Shown one piece after another: positions 15,917-23,727 of a stretch of 64,000 nt of DNA (position 1 is the stretch's first letter; each line of letters starts with the position of its first letter). This stretch comes from QVMM01 sp047030855. GTDB taxonomy: Bacteria; Bacteroidota; Bacteroidia; Bacteroidales; Dysgonomonadaceae. The notes under the pieces were generated by a model that was not told the DNA's origin, did no database searches, and saw only the letters and a program-made list of their open reading frames with translations. Both the position numbers and the translations under genes were made by a program. Location: assembly GCA_047030855.1 (NCBI GenBank), contig JBKYIJ010000008.1, forward strand, positions 1,364,001 to 1,428,000, read 5' to 3'.

Positions 15917-18900
15917 ATTTATGATTGAGTAAATAGTAATTTCCATTATTAAAATATAGTTCCACTATGTTACCTTTCGTCATTCCAATTCCACCATTTC
16001 CTATAAAAGGAGAATCTAATGGTACTCCAGATTTATATATCTCTCCATTATTATTTCGTAAATATGTTGGATTATGACCCATGTTGCTTGCTGGAATAAT
16101 TAAGAATTTTGCTCCACTGTCATATTTGACTATTATTCTGATTATAAAGTCATTATTGAAATAAGTACTTATTGAAGGAAGGAATATTAATCTGTATTCA
16201 TTTTCGTCAGTATAAGGCGCATAAAGTATGTAATTTTGTCTTTTTTCAATATTCTCTATAATACTACTATCTTCTCCAAAAACTTCTGAACTGAAAAAAC
16301 TGGCTGAATTGCCATAAAGGGCATCCCCTTTTATTGTCATACCGCCAATTTTACTATTATCTCCTGCAGTTAATTTTCCTGAAACACTCAAATTCCCATC
16401 GCTATCCCATGATAAACTACCATTAGCAAGAGAACCTGCTCCATTTGACTTTAAGATGTTTTTATTTTTGCCGAAACACGCAGAACCATCGGAGTTCAGT
16501 AAGATATTACCTTTTCCGAAAACGGCGCTTCCTGTTTTTCCGTCTATGGAAGCAACTGCGTCCCCGTTCTCATCTTTAATTTCTAACGAAGCATTGTTAA
16601 TTCTCAGCAATTCGTTTATGATATTCCATTCGATGGAAGATTTACTGTTCCCCATTCTGAACCTGTTGTTCGCCATGTCCCAGTATGATTCGGCATTGCT
16701 GTTCATGATCTTGTCCACGGTGATCTGTCCGGGCAGAATTTCGGTGAAGCCGTACATCGTACGCCACGAGCGAACTCTGTCGTGTTCGGAATTCAGTATG
16801 CCTATCCAGAAGTAATAGTATTGCGTTCCGTCCTCCGTTTCAATCAACTTCTTGGACGATGTGCTGAAACAGTACGTACCCGTATCGCCCCCGACAGGGC
16901 ATTTCGCATAGAGGTAGAAAGGCTTGGCGTCGTCGAGCAGGATAACCGAACCGTTGGGCGTTTGCCCCCCTTCCACATGAGTTATCAGCCATTCCCTGAA
17001 TTTCCGTTTGTCTTCCTGCCCGCTTTCGGGTTTGGGCATCATGGTGTTTTCGAGCGCTTCCCCGCTCTCTTTGTCTGTGATGCCGATGGTGAGGTGGCGC
17101 AAAGTATAGTCGATATTGTTCGCCATGTTTACGGTTTTTCCCTCAAAACTGTAGTCGGGCGTAGCGAAGTCCGTCTGTGTACCTTTCTTGTCCAGAAAAC
17201 AGAACTGCAGGCTGTCGCTGCCCGTTACGAGTTGCATCGTCTGCACGTACAGCGGATTGATGTATTCGTTGAAGTAATTGCCTTCGGGATCGTACATCAT
17301 GTTGAGCGTTTCCTTCACGTCGCGCCACATACGGCGTGTAGCCGCCATATTGTCGGAGTTGGCGTGGTTTATCTTGTTGTCGGTGTCGCGAACGTTGGAC
17401 ATCATCGTTCCCCAACTGTTTTTCCGCACTTCGTTGCTGAACTCGATTTGCGGTTTCATCGGAGAGTTGATAAAATCTTTGATGCCCACAATACGGATTT
17501 CTTCGGGTTCTTTCATAAACTCGGGATCGCTGAGGCTTACGTAATGCCCTACGTCGAGTTTGTTTTTCAGGATTTCCCAGTTCTTTTTGGCGTATATGCC
17601 GCTCAGTTCGCCCGTAATGGCAAACTTAGGACGCGATTCTTCGTGGAAAAACTCGACGGCGAATTTCAGCAGATTGATTTCGGCTTCTTTCACGTATTCA
17701 TCCGGCAGGTTCATGTTGAAGACGGCGTAAGTATCGCCTTTTTCGTCTCCCTGCGGTTCTTTGGGTCTGAATATATCGTCGGGATAGGTGCGTTCGTTTT
17801 CCTGAATAGGAAGTATTCCGAACTCCTTTGTTTCATGTTTATAGCTGTACAGGTCAAACTCTTTTCCTGCCAGCATTCCTGTCTGAAAAACGATCGTAGC
17901 CTGTAAATCGGGCAGTATATACTGCTTGTAATCTATGTCGTTTTGGCTGTCGGTAAACGTATAGAGCGATTTTGCGTCGTTGTACCCTTTGACGCTTGTT
18001 ACATTGCCTTCCCTCATCGGATAGATGTCCGTGTTTTCCAGTATATTCTCGACGATACGCTCGTTTTCGGGCTTGTCGGAACGTTCCAGATACATTCCGT
18101 TTTCGTCCGTGATGTATCTTACGGCTTTTTTCCTGTACTCGTCCCCCGCTTCGCTGTCGGTCTTAAATTCTTTTCCGTCATACCATATTGCGTAACCGGC
18201 AGGCATATGCAGTGTTTTGCTGCCGTAATCTTTCTGAAAGATGTTCCGTTCTGTTCCGATTACATACAGGCGGTTGATAACTTCGGTATCGCCCAATTCG
18301 CGTTTTACACCCGATTTCAAACCTCCTTCGTATCCGTAACTCAGATCGACAGGTGCTTCATTTGCTGCTTCTACTTTGCCGAGTGAAATAATCCTTCCTG
18401 CTACAGACCATTCTGTTTTGAAGGCATCGGCTACTTTTTGCAAAAATTCGAGACAGTTTTCGCCGCTGTATTCGAGCGTTTGTCTTTGTTTGTCTTCCAC
18501 CCAAGTGCCTAATTCCCAGCCGATGTCTCCGTCGTTCATGTTGCGGACAATCAGCTCCAGAAATTCTTTAGGCGTTCCTGTGTACCAGCCCTTTAGGCGG
18601 TAGTTGCCATGTTCGCCTTTTTCGTTTACGGTGAAGAATTTGAAGCGGCGTGTCTGGAGCAAATATTGTTCGGACTCGAACAGAACCGTGTATTCCCAGT
18701 TTTGTGTGTGGACTTTTGTTACATTTTGCGGACGCAGCAGATAATAATATTCTGCCAACCCGTCATTTTCATTGTCCATCCCGTCGCGGCGGAATTTTAT
18801 ATAACATCCTACTGGTATTTCTATGTAATAGGGTAAAGAGAAATAGAGCATCATGTGGTTGTCGCTCATAATGGTTTTGTAGCGGTAGGACTGGTCACTG

Positions 18901-18968
18901 ACGTTTACGGACAGGAAGATTTCTTCCTTATTCGGATTTTGAAGGTCGGTTGGCTTATATATATTCAT
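15912..18968 (-). CDS. Large tail tip / baseplate hub protein
   Basis: 1018 residues, intact. The N-terminal 500 residues look like a hub domain: alternating beta strands, DGMDNENDG, a WYTGTPKEFLELIVRNM segment and a GWELGTWVEDK-like part. The C-terminal 260 residues (from MNSNAESYWDM, residue 755) are Gly/Asn/Ser-rich, with repeated short units (GKGNILLNSDGSACFGK), and look like the exchangeable receptor-contacting tip. In siphophages the gene after the tape measure encodes Dit, and the next one the Tal/tip protein; here the tip gene comes first. It starts 33 bases after the tape measure stop. I see no protease or lysozyme motif. Confidence 0.75.
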   Translation of the reverse strand: MNIYKPTDLQNPNKEEIFLSVNVSDQSYRYKTIMSDNHMMLYFSLPYYIEIPVGCYIKFRRDGMDNENDGLAEYYYLLRPQNVTKVHTQNWEYTVLFESEQYLLQTRRFKFFTVNEKGEHGNYRLKGWYTGTPKEFLELIVRNMNDGDIGWELGTWVEDKQRQTLEYSGENCLEFLQKVADAFKTEWSVAGRIISLGKVEAANEAPVDLSYGYEGGLKSGVKRELGDTEVINRLYVIGTERNIFQKDYGSKTLHMPAGYAIWYDGKEFKTDSEAGDEYRKKAVRYITDENGMYLERSDKPENERIVENILENTDIYPMREGNVTSVKGYNDAKSLYTFTDSQNDIDYKQYILPDLQATIVFQTGMLAGKEFDLYSYKHETKEFGILPIQENERTYPDDIFRPKEPQGDEKGDTYAVFNMNLPDEYVKEAEINLLKFAVEFFHEESRPKFAITGELSGIYAKKNWEILKNKLDVGHYVSLSDPEFMKEPEEIRIVGIKDFINSPMKPQIEFSNEVRKNSWGTMMSNVRDTDNKINHANSDNMAATRRMWRDVKETLNMMYDPEGNYFNEYINPLYVQTMQLVTGSDSLQFCFLDKKGTQTDFATPDYSFEGKTVNMANNIDYTLRHLTIGITDKESGEALENTMMPKPESGQEDKRKFREWLITHVEGGQTPNGSVILLDDAKPFYLYAKCPVGGDTGTYCFSTSSKKLIETEDGTQYYYFWIGILNSEHDRVRSWRTMYGFTEILPGQITVDKIMNSNAESYWDMANNRFRMGNSKSSIEWNIINELLRINNASLEIKDENGDAVASIDGKTGSAVFGKGNILLNSDGSACFGKNKNILKSNGAGSLANGSLSWDSDGNLSVSGKLTAGDNSKIGGMTIKGDALYGNSASFFSSEVFGEDSSIIENIEKRQNYILYAPYTDENEYRLIFLPSISTYFNNDFIIRIIVKYDSGAKFLIIPASNMGHNPTYLRNNNGEIYKSGVPLDSPFIGNGGIGMTKGNIVELYFNNGNYYLLNHKY

Positions 18969-19001
18969 TGTGATTGTATTTTAGGGTTTGACAAATATGT
19001 T

Positions 19002-20966
19002 TTATACCGATTTTATTTTTACGCCCTGCGTTACCATAGAGTCGAGCGAAGTCCGCATATATGGTATGTTTGACGTATGTTCGGAAATTGTTTGTATGAT
19101 TGCTGTCTGGGTGATGAGTTCGGCTTTCATTGCCGAAGTGTCCGCAAGCATCAGGGACGTGTTGCTGGAAGTTCGGGATGTGTGTTCCAGACTCGCTGCC
19201 ATGTGCCCTACCAGTTCGTCAATCGAATCCTGTGATGCACGCGCTACGGCTTTCGACATATCGGAGGGCGGAAGTGGCGCTTCTTCTTTTTCAAACAGTT
19301 TCATGTTATGTTCATTTCCTATCTGGTTGGCTTTTTCAAGAAAACTGTTTACAAACTGCTGTTCTCCTTTGATTTTATCAATAGCTCCACCCAAAACGCC
19401 AGACATCTGATCCAATTTCTGTTCTTCGGACAAACTTTCATCACCCATGATCTTCATCATCTCTTCGTTTGCTTTTTGCAGATGTGGTGCGATTGCCATG
19501 CTGTATATCATGTCCTGCACCATTTTCTCCATCATCTGGCTGGCACTGTCGTAAAAAGCTTGGGAGGCATCCGTTCCGTTTTTGTAAGCATTTACGAAAG
19601 CACTGGTCATGTCTTCTCCCAACTTTCCGAATATGCCGCTGAGATAATCGCTCATTGCCTTATACGCGGCTTCAACGGCATCGGCGTTCTCAATGGCAGC
19701 TTTGAGAGTTTGTTTGCCTTCGTCATTCAATTTTTGTGTACTGAGAATGGATTGTGCAAGTTCTTTGTTAAACTCTCCGTTTACGCTGACTAATTCGGGA
19801 TAAGCAGTTTTGAGATCGCTCCAGACATCTTTACGCTTACGCCAAGGTCCCCATCCCGATTTCCTGCTTCCGGTGACGACGTCCACATCTTCAAGTTTGG
19901 TTACCGAATCCTGCAACTTGTCTTGTGCTTTCTTGTAATTGGATGCGGCATTGTTTGCCTTCCCCCATTTATCTGTACCGAAAACAGTAGTGCCCTGTTC
20001 GTATTTAAGATCTTTTGTTAATACCGCTATTTCGTATTGTTGTTGCTGTTTTTCCGCTGCAAGCCTTAGTTGTTTCAGTGCTTCACGATGTTCTTTATTT
20101 ACCTTTGCCGTTTTTCCGATGATCGCTCCTATTCCTTTTGTAACATTTACCAGTCCCGGACCAATTTGTCCGCTGAACATCTGAGCAAGCCCTAAGCCAG
20201 TGTCTTTTATGCCGTTTACCAATTCAAGCCCTTTGCTGATGTTGTCGGTTATATCTTCGTGTACAACGCCTACCAGCGATTGATTCATATCTCCCAGTAT
20301 TTTTGTGGCACCTCCGATATCTGTGAAGAGCGTAGCAAAGGATTTTGTAATATCTTTTAAATTTCCACCTTTAAGTTTTCCTATTAAATCCTTGAAGCTT
20401 GTCCCCAGTTTTATGAACGGATCTGTCGATTCTTCCGCAGCCTTTCCCGTATCTTTGAGCTGGTTTTGTACCTTTTTCCATTCGGCAACAGTCAGATCGG
20501 CAATTTTTAAATTATCGAGCAATACGGCATCTGTTTTTGTAAATGTCTCTGTCATTTTCGAGAGCCCATCTGCAGCAGCAGTTGAAACTACTTCCAAGTC
20601 AAATTTTGCAAACAATTGCTCAAAGGGGTTTTCCTTCATATTCAGTGAATCGATTTCAATACCGAATTTTGAAAGTTCTTCTTGTATTTCCTGATAACTG
20701 CTTTTTATGTTGTTGGCATCTATATTAAACAGCGGTTCATACATTTTTCCGTATACGGCATCCAGCAATTGGGCTTGTGCCAGCATTTGATCGATAGATT
20801 GTCCTGCCAGATCAAAAGGTTTACTCAGGGCTTCACTGTCGCTTTTGCTGAGGTTCTCAATTTTTCCATTTATAGTATCCAGATTACGTATTATTTCCTC
20901 ATACTTCTTCCTGAAATCTTTATCGTCGAGTAGGATACTGTATGTTATGTTTTCTTGTGTTGCCAT
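19002..20966 (-). CDS. Tail tape measure protein
   Basis: 654 residues, mostly helical. An N-terminal coiled-coil part (KKYEEIIRNLDTINGKIENL) comes first. A Gly/Ala-rich hydrophobic middle (GLGLAQMFSGQIGPGLVNVTKGIGAIIGK, around residue 265) could be the membrane-inserting part. Long amphipathic helices follow (EALKQLRLAAEKQQQQYEI). By family, it sets tail length and is threaded inside the tube. At about 0.15 nm per residue it would fit a short tail of about 100 nm. Its ATG overlaps the stop of the GT frame by one base (TAATG), as expected for coupled translation. Confidence 0.8.
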   Translation of the reverse strand: MATQENITYSILLDDKDFRKKYEEIIRNLDTINGKIENLSKSDSEALSKPFDLAGQSIDQMLAQAQLLDAVYGKMYEPLFNIDANNIKSSYQEIQEELSKFGIEIDSLNMKENPFEQLFAKFDLEVVSTAAADGLSKMTETFTKTDAVLLDNLKIADLTVAEWKKVQNQLKDTGKAAEESTDPFIKLGTSFKDLIGKLKGGNLKDITKSFATLFTDIGGATKILGDMNQSLVGVVHEDITDNISKGLELVNGIKDTGLGLAQMFSGQIGPGLVNVTKGIGAIIGKTAKVNKEHREALKQLRLAAEKQQQQYEIAVLTKDLKYEQGTTVFGTDKWGKANNAASNYKKAQDKLQDSVTKLEDVDVVTGSRKSGWGPWRKRKDVWSDLKTAYPELVSVNGEFNKELAQSILSTQKLNDEGKQTLKAAIENADAVEAAYKAMSDYLSGIFGKLGEDMTSAFVNAYKNGTDASQAFYDSASQMMEKMVQDMIYSMAIAPHLQKANEEMMKIMGDESLSEEQKLDQMSGVLGGAIDKIKGEQQFVNSFLEKANQIGNEHNMKLFEKEEAPLPPSDMSKAVARASQDSIDELVGHMAASLEHTSRTSSNTSLMLADTSAMKAELITQTAIIQTISEHTSNIPYMRTSLDSMVTQGVKIKSV

Positions 20967-21666
20967 TATTGTTTTTGTGTTATAAAGTTAAAGAATGCCG
21001 ATGCCGTGCTGCAGTCTGCTATATTTGCCTTTTTGCCTTTGCTTGAAAACCGTTTGCCTGTCGTGTCCTTTTTCCATTTCAGGCGTGACATGTCCGAGCA
21101 CATGATCGCCCGTTTCGGTAAGGATATTTTATGGTTGTAATCGTATTCGCTGAATTGAGGAAACGCTTTCAGGAAGTCTGCCTTGATCCCGATAGAAGTT
21201 CGGCTCGATATTGTGATGCTTCCACTTTCGTCAGCTTCATCTTCAGTTGATTCATATTCTCGATCGATATGATATTGTAAAAAAAAACACTCAATTCAAG
21301 GCTATCCACGATCTGCTCCAATGCCAGTTTTTGTTCCGACTTGGTGGTTGTGACCGTAATATATCGCCAAAAGAACCAATGGAAGAGTTTTATCTTGATC
21401 CACGATCCGAGTATCGCAAGTGAGATAACTTTGGCAGGCAGATCGCCTGTAACCTTCATGGAGTGTATGACGGCCTTCGGATCGTTGTCTTCTGCCAAAA
21501 CTTCATTCTTTTTTGCTATCTCGTAACTGATACGGTTGCCTACCCAGTCTTTCAGATAAGGAACTTTGTAGGTGTGTTTCCCCAGTTTCAGACTGAAAGG
21601 CATGTCGTTATCTATTTCGTATTGCTTTTTCTGCATTTCTGCATTGGCATCCTGTTGTTTTGTCAT
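20966..21666 (-). CDS. Tail assembly chaperone GT, made by -1 frameshift
   Basis: A second frame, -1 relative to the G gene, is open from the T run at 21279-21287 to a TAA at 20966 and has no start codon of its own. A -1 shift would join the first ~129 residues of G to about 104 more (an acidic linker, then IGIKADFLKAFPQFSEYDYNHKI and a basic KWKKDTTGKRFSSKG part), giving about 233 residues. Tailed phages make such a G/GT pair by programmed frameshifting between the tail tube and tape measure genes, which is where this lies. GT recruits tube subunits to the tape measure. Confidence 0.65.
21169..21666 (-). CDS. Tail assembly chaperone G
   Basis: 165 residues, the zero-frame product. It starts MTKQQDANAEMQKKQYEID. 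A compact domain follows (FSLKLGKHTYKVPYLKDWVGNRISYEIAKKNEVLAED), then mostly helical sequence with a hydrophobic part (ISLAILGSWIKIKLFHWFFWRYI). It ends LLSGSRQTS. Its position between tail tube and tape measure and the frameshift extension identify it, rather than sequence likeness I can recall. The last 35 residues are read in a region that is also open in the GT frame. Confidence 0.6.
   Translation of the reverse strand: MTKQQDANAEMQKKQYEIDNDMPFSLKLGKHTYKVPYLKDWVGNRISYEIAKKNEVLAEDNDPKAVIHSMKVTGDLPAKVISLAILGSWIKIKLFHWFFWRYITVTTTKSEQKLALEQIVDSLELSVFFYNIISIENMNQLKMKLTKVEASQYRAELLSGSRQTS
21279..21287 (-). other. Slippery run for -1 frameshifting
   Basis: The coding strand reads GTT TTT TTT TAC. 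The run of nine T contains T TTT TTT, which fits the X XXY YYZ rule for -1 slippage. Re-pairing one base back gives TTA CAA TAT and enters the GT frame. RNA-polymerase slippage that adds one U would give the same product. One T more in the true genome would make a single fused gene instead. Confidence 0.6.
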
Positions 21667-21687
21667 AAGAATTCAAGTGTTTTTAAA

Positions 21688-21718
21688 GGAAAGGCGGCGA
21701 TGTATTCACCGCCTTTCC
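21688..21718 (-). terminator. Hairpin between tail tube and chaperone genes
   Basis: A perfect 10-bp stem (GGAAAGGCGG / CCGCCTTTCC) with an 11-base loop. It is followed on the minus strand only by TTTAAAAA, so it is probably a partial terminator or 3' protector. It would let the tube mRNA exceed the chaperone and tape measure mRNA, as particle stoichiometry requires. Confidence 0.65.
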
Positions 21719-21751
21719 GGGTTTTTGTAAAATTTGTGTAGGGATTGCTTG

Positions 21752-22255
21752 TTAAGCTACTTCTAATACTATTCCCGATCCTTCGTAAGTAGAGCCGCCT
21801 AAACCAGCGTTTACGCTCATAGTCAGATGTACGTTGAAAATATCTGAACCCGTTTTTGTCATACTTCCGCCGAAGCTGGCTACGATTGAAGCGTTTGTGA
21901 AGTAAAGCGATCCGCCTTCCTGAAACTCGAATTTCACCATTTTGTTTAACGGTTTCGTTTTGTCAGGAATTGAAAGCTGATTTCCTGAAGCTGTCACTCC
22001 AAAAAGTTTTTCGATAGTTTCTTTGCTTACGTCCGCAATGTCGAGTTCGACAGATTTTGCACCTTCTTCATATTTAGTGAAGATAGGAGCATCTACTTCT
22101 TCCACTTTTACGTGGTTGGCTGTCGGAGCTTCAAAGTTTAAAGAGATAGAACCTTCAAGTACGTTTCCTACCGAATCCCAAGTGGCACTTGTGATTTTTC
22201 CCACAGGAGCAAATGATAGTCCTTTTAATCCCCATGCAATGTTTGTTGTTGCCAT
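21752..22255 (-). CDS. Major tail (tube) protein
   Basis: A 167-residue protein, first of the tail cluster. It is beta-rich, with the pattern of a tube subunit: MATTNIAWGLKGLSFAPVGKIT, then EGSISLNFEAPTANHVKVEEVDAPIF, SVELDIADVSKETIEKLFG, a strand-rich core (MVKFEFQEGGSLYFTNASIVASF) and an end VHLTMSVNAG. Size, position before the chaperone and the flanking terminator-like hairpin all fit. Identification rests on context more than on a diagnostic motif. Confidence 0.65.
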   Translation of the reverse strand: MATTNIAWGLKGLSFAPVGKITSATWDSVGNVLEGSISLNFEAPTANHVKVEEVDAPIFTKYEEGAKSVELDIADVSKETIEKLFGVTASGNQLSIPDKTKPLNKMVKFEFQEGGSLYFTNASIVASFGGSMTKTGSDIFNVHLTMSVNAGLGGSTYEGSGIVLEVA

Positions 22256-22465
22256 AGCTTTTTTGTTTTGTTAAGTTTGTAATTAATTATCACTTTTCGT
22301 GAAGTTTTCTGTTTTTTGCTGTGTAAATGTTCCTGATTTTCGGCAAAATTTTTGCCTCGTTTCTTTTATAATTTGTGTCCGTTTCTCTATGCAATATTAC
22401 TTAATTTTATTAAATTTATAGTAGTAATTAATCACAGTAAAATTGGATAATAAACTGATTTACAA
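22256..22465. promoter_or_regulatory. Divergent control region of the tail cluster
   Basis: 210 bases between the first tail gene (minus) and a small HTH-like gene (plus). I find no clean TTTG-N20-TAnnTTTG promoter in either direction, unlike at most genes of this window. Transcription of the tail genes may therefore need an activator. Confidence 0.4.
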
Positions 22466-22723
22466 ATGTCACAGAAAAGAATTGATCCTGTCTTAATTGT
22501 TAATGAATTTAAAAATTTGAAGGAGTGGGTAAAGCAAACAGATCCTTTGTTGGCTGATTTTATAACCAACGAATACTATTATGCAAAAATAGGGGAGGAG
22601 TTCGGTTATAAATCGGATACGGTGAGGCGTATTTTGGTTCGGGAATTACTCGGAAAGGAGTACTATTATTACAAAAAGAAAAAGATTATGAGTGTCCTTC
22701 CTAAGATAAAAGAGATAAGATGA
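22466..22723 (+). CDS. Small HTH-like putative regulator
   Basis: 85 residues. The segment LLADFITNEYYYAKIGEEFGYKSDTVRRILVRELLGKEYYYYKKKKI resembles a helix-turn-helix of the Trp repressor/sigma region 4 kind with a very basic, Tyr-rich end. It is divergent from the tail cluster and is the only regulator-like gene next to it, so control of the cluster is a reasonable guess. An intrinsic terminator follows 22 bases later. Confidence 0.55.
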   Translation: MSQKRIDPVLIVNEFKNLKEWVKQTDPLLADFITNEYYYAKIGEEFGYKSDTVRRILVRELLGKEYYYYKKKKIMSVLPKIKEIR

Positions 22724-22744
22724 CATATGCCGTCACATAAAACG

Positions 22745-22778
22745 AAAGGCTTTCCTGTTTGAGAGGAAAGCCTTTTTT
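22745..22778. terminator. Bidirectional terminator between the HTH gene and serA
   Basis: An 11-bp stem AAAGGCTTTCC / GGAAAGCCTTT with a nine-base loop, followed by a T6 run on the plus strand. It lies between convergent genes and 22 bases from the serA stop. Confidence 0.9.
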
Positions 22779-22799
22779 GTTTTATTGTCTGTAAAGAAT

Positions 22800-23720
22800 T
22801 TATTTATTTACTCTGAATTTTTCATTCCCTGTTTTAAAGAAATCGACAATCTGGTTTGCTGCCGCTATGCCCGCATTGATATTTGCTTCGGCGGTTTGCG
22901 CTCCCATTTTTTTAGGAGTCGAGAAATATCTGTCGGCAAATTTTTCTTTCATCGCTTCGTGATTTGAAGGCATAATGTCGGTAACGTATTTGAAGTCGGT
23001 ACGTTCTCCCATTAATTTTTCCAATTCGGCTTCGTTAATAACCTCCTTGCGAGCAGTATTTATAAGCAACGCTTTTTGCGGCATTTTGCTTAGCAAAGCG
23101 TAATTGATTGAGTTCTTAGTCTCGGCTGTTGCAGGAATATGTACCGAAACAAACTGACAAGTCGAATATAGTTCTTCAACCGATTTTGCCGCTTTTACGC
23201 CCTCTTTCTCGATAGCTTCAGCCGAAAGGAAAGGATCATAGGCATAAACCTCCATGTTAAAGCCTTTAGCAATTCGAGCCACATTGCGTCCGACATTTCC
23301 GTAGGCATGGATGCCGATTTTCTTTCCGCCGAGTTCAGTGCCTGACGTTCCGTTATAGAAATTGCGGATAGCGTATATCGCCAGTCCGAAAGCAAGTTCC
23401 GCAACGGCATTGGCATTCTGTCCCGGAGTGTTCATCACGCATATCTTGTTGGCTGTGGCAGCATCCAGATCAATATTGTCATACCCTGCACCTGCACGAA
23501 CAACGATTTTCAGATTTTTGCCCGCATCAAGCACTTCTTTGTCGAAAATGTCGCTTCTGATTATGGCTGCATCTGCCGAAGCAACGGCATCGAGAAGCTG
23601 TTTTTTTTCGGTATATTTTTCGAGCAGAGCTAATTCATACCCTACCTTTTCTACAATGGCGCGTATTTCATCCACCGCCTGTTTTGCGAAAGGCTTATCG
23701 GTAGCTATTAATATCTTCAT
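22800..23720 (-). CDS. serA: D-3-phosphoglycerate dehydrogenase
   Basis: 306 residues; oxidises 3-phosphoglycerate to 3-phosphohydroxypyruvate, the first step of serine synthesis. It is the short form without an ACT domain. The NAD-binding region reads KIGIHAYGNVGRNVA. The active-site parts of the family are present (RAGAGYDNID, NTARKEVINE, and a C-terminal His-bearing region MPSNHEAM). I chose the ATG at 23720; the frame extends 15 codons upstream into serC-proximal sequence. It lies 7 bases after serC, so the two are one operon. Confidence 0.93.
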   Translation of the reverse strand: MKILIATDKPFAKQAVDEIRAIVEKVGYELALLEKYTEKKQLLDAVASADAAIIRSDIFDKEVLDAGKNLKIVVRAGAGYDNIDLDAATANKICVMNTPGQNANAVAELAFGLAIYAIRNFYNGTSGTELGGKKIGIHAYGNVGRNVARIAKGFNMEVYAYDPFLSAEAIEKEGVKAAKSVEELYSTCQFVSVHIPATAETKNSINYALLSKMPQKALLINTARKEVINEAELEKLMGERTDFKYVTDIMPSNHEAMKEKFADRYFSTPKKMGAQTAEANINAGIAAANQIVDFFKTGNEKFRVNK

Positions 23721-23727
23721 AAAACTT

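Noticed and set aside
16782..17906. 374-codon open frame antisense to the tail tip gene
   Set aside because: The opposite frame is intact over 1018 codons and continues the tail cluster; this one has no recognisable feature.
11504..22465. A complete prophage
   Set aside because: No terminase, portal, capsid, head-tail connector, replication, integrase or lysis gene on either strand.
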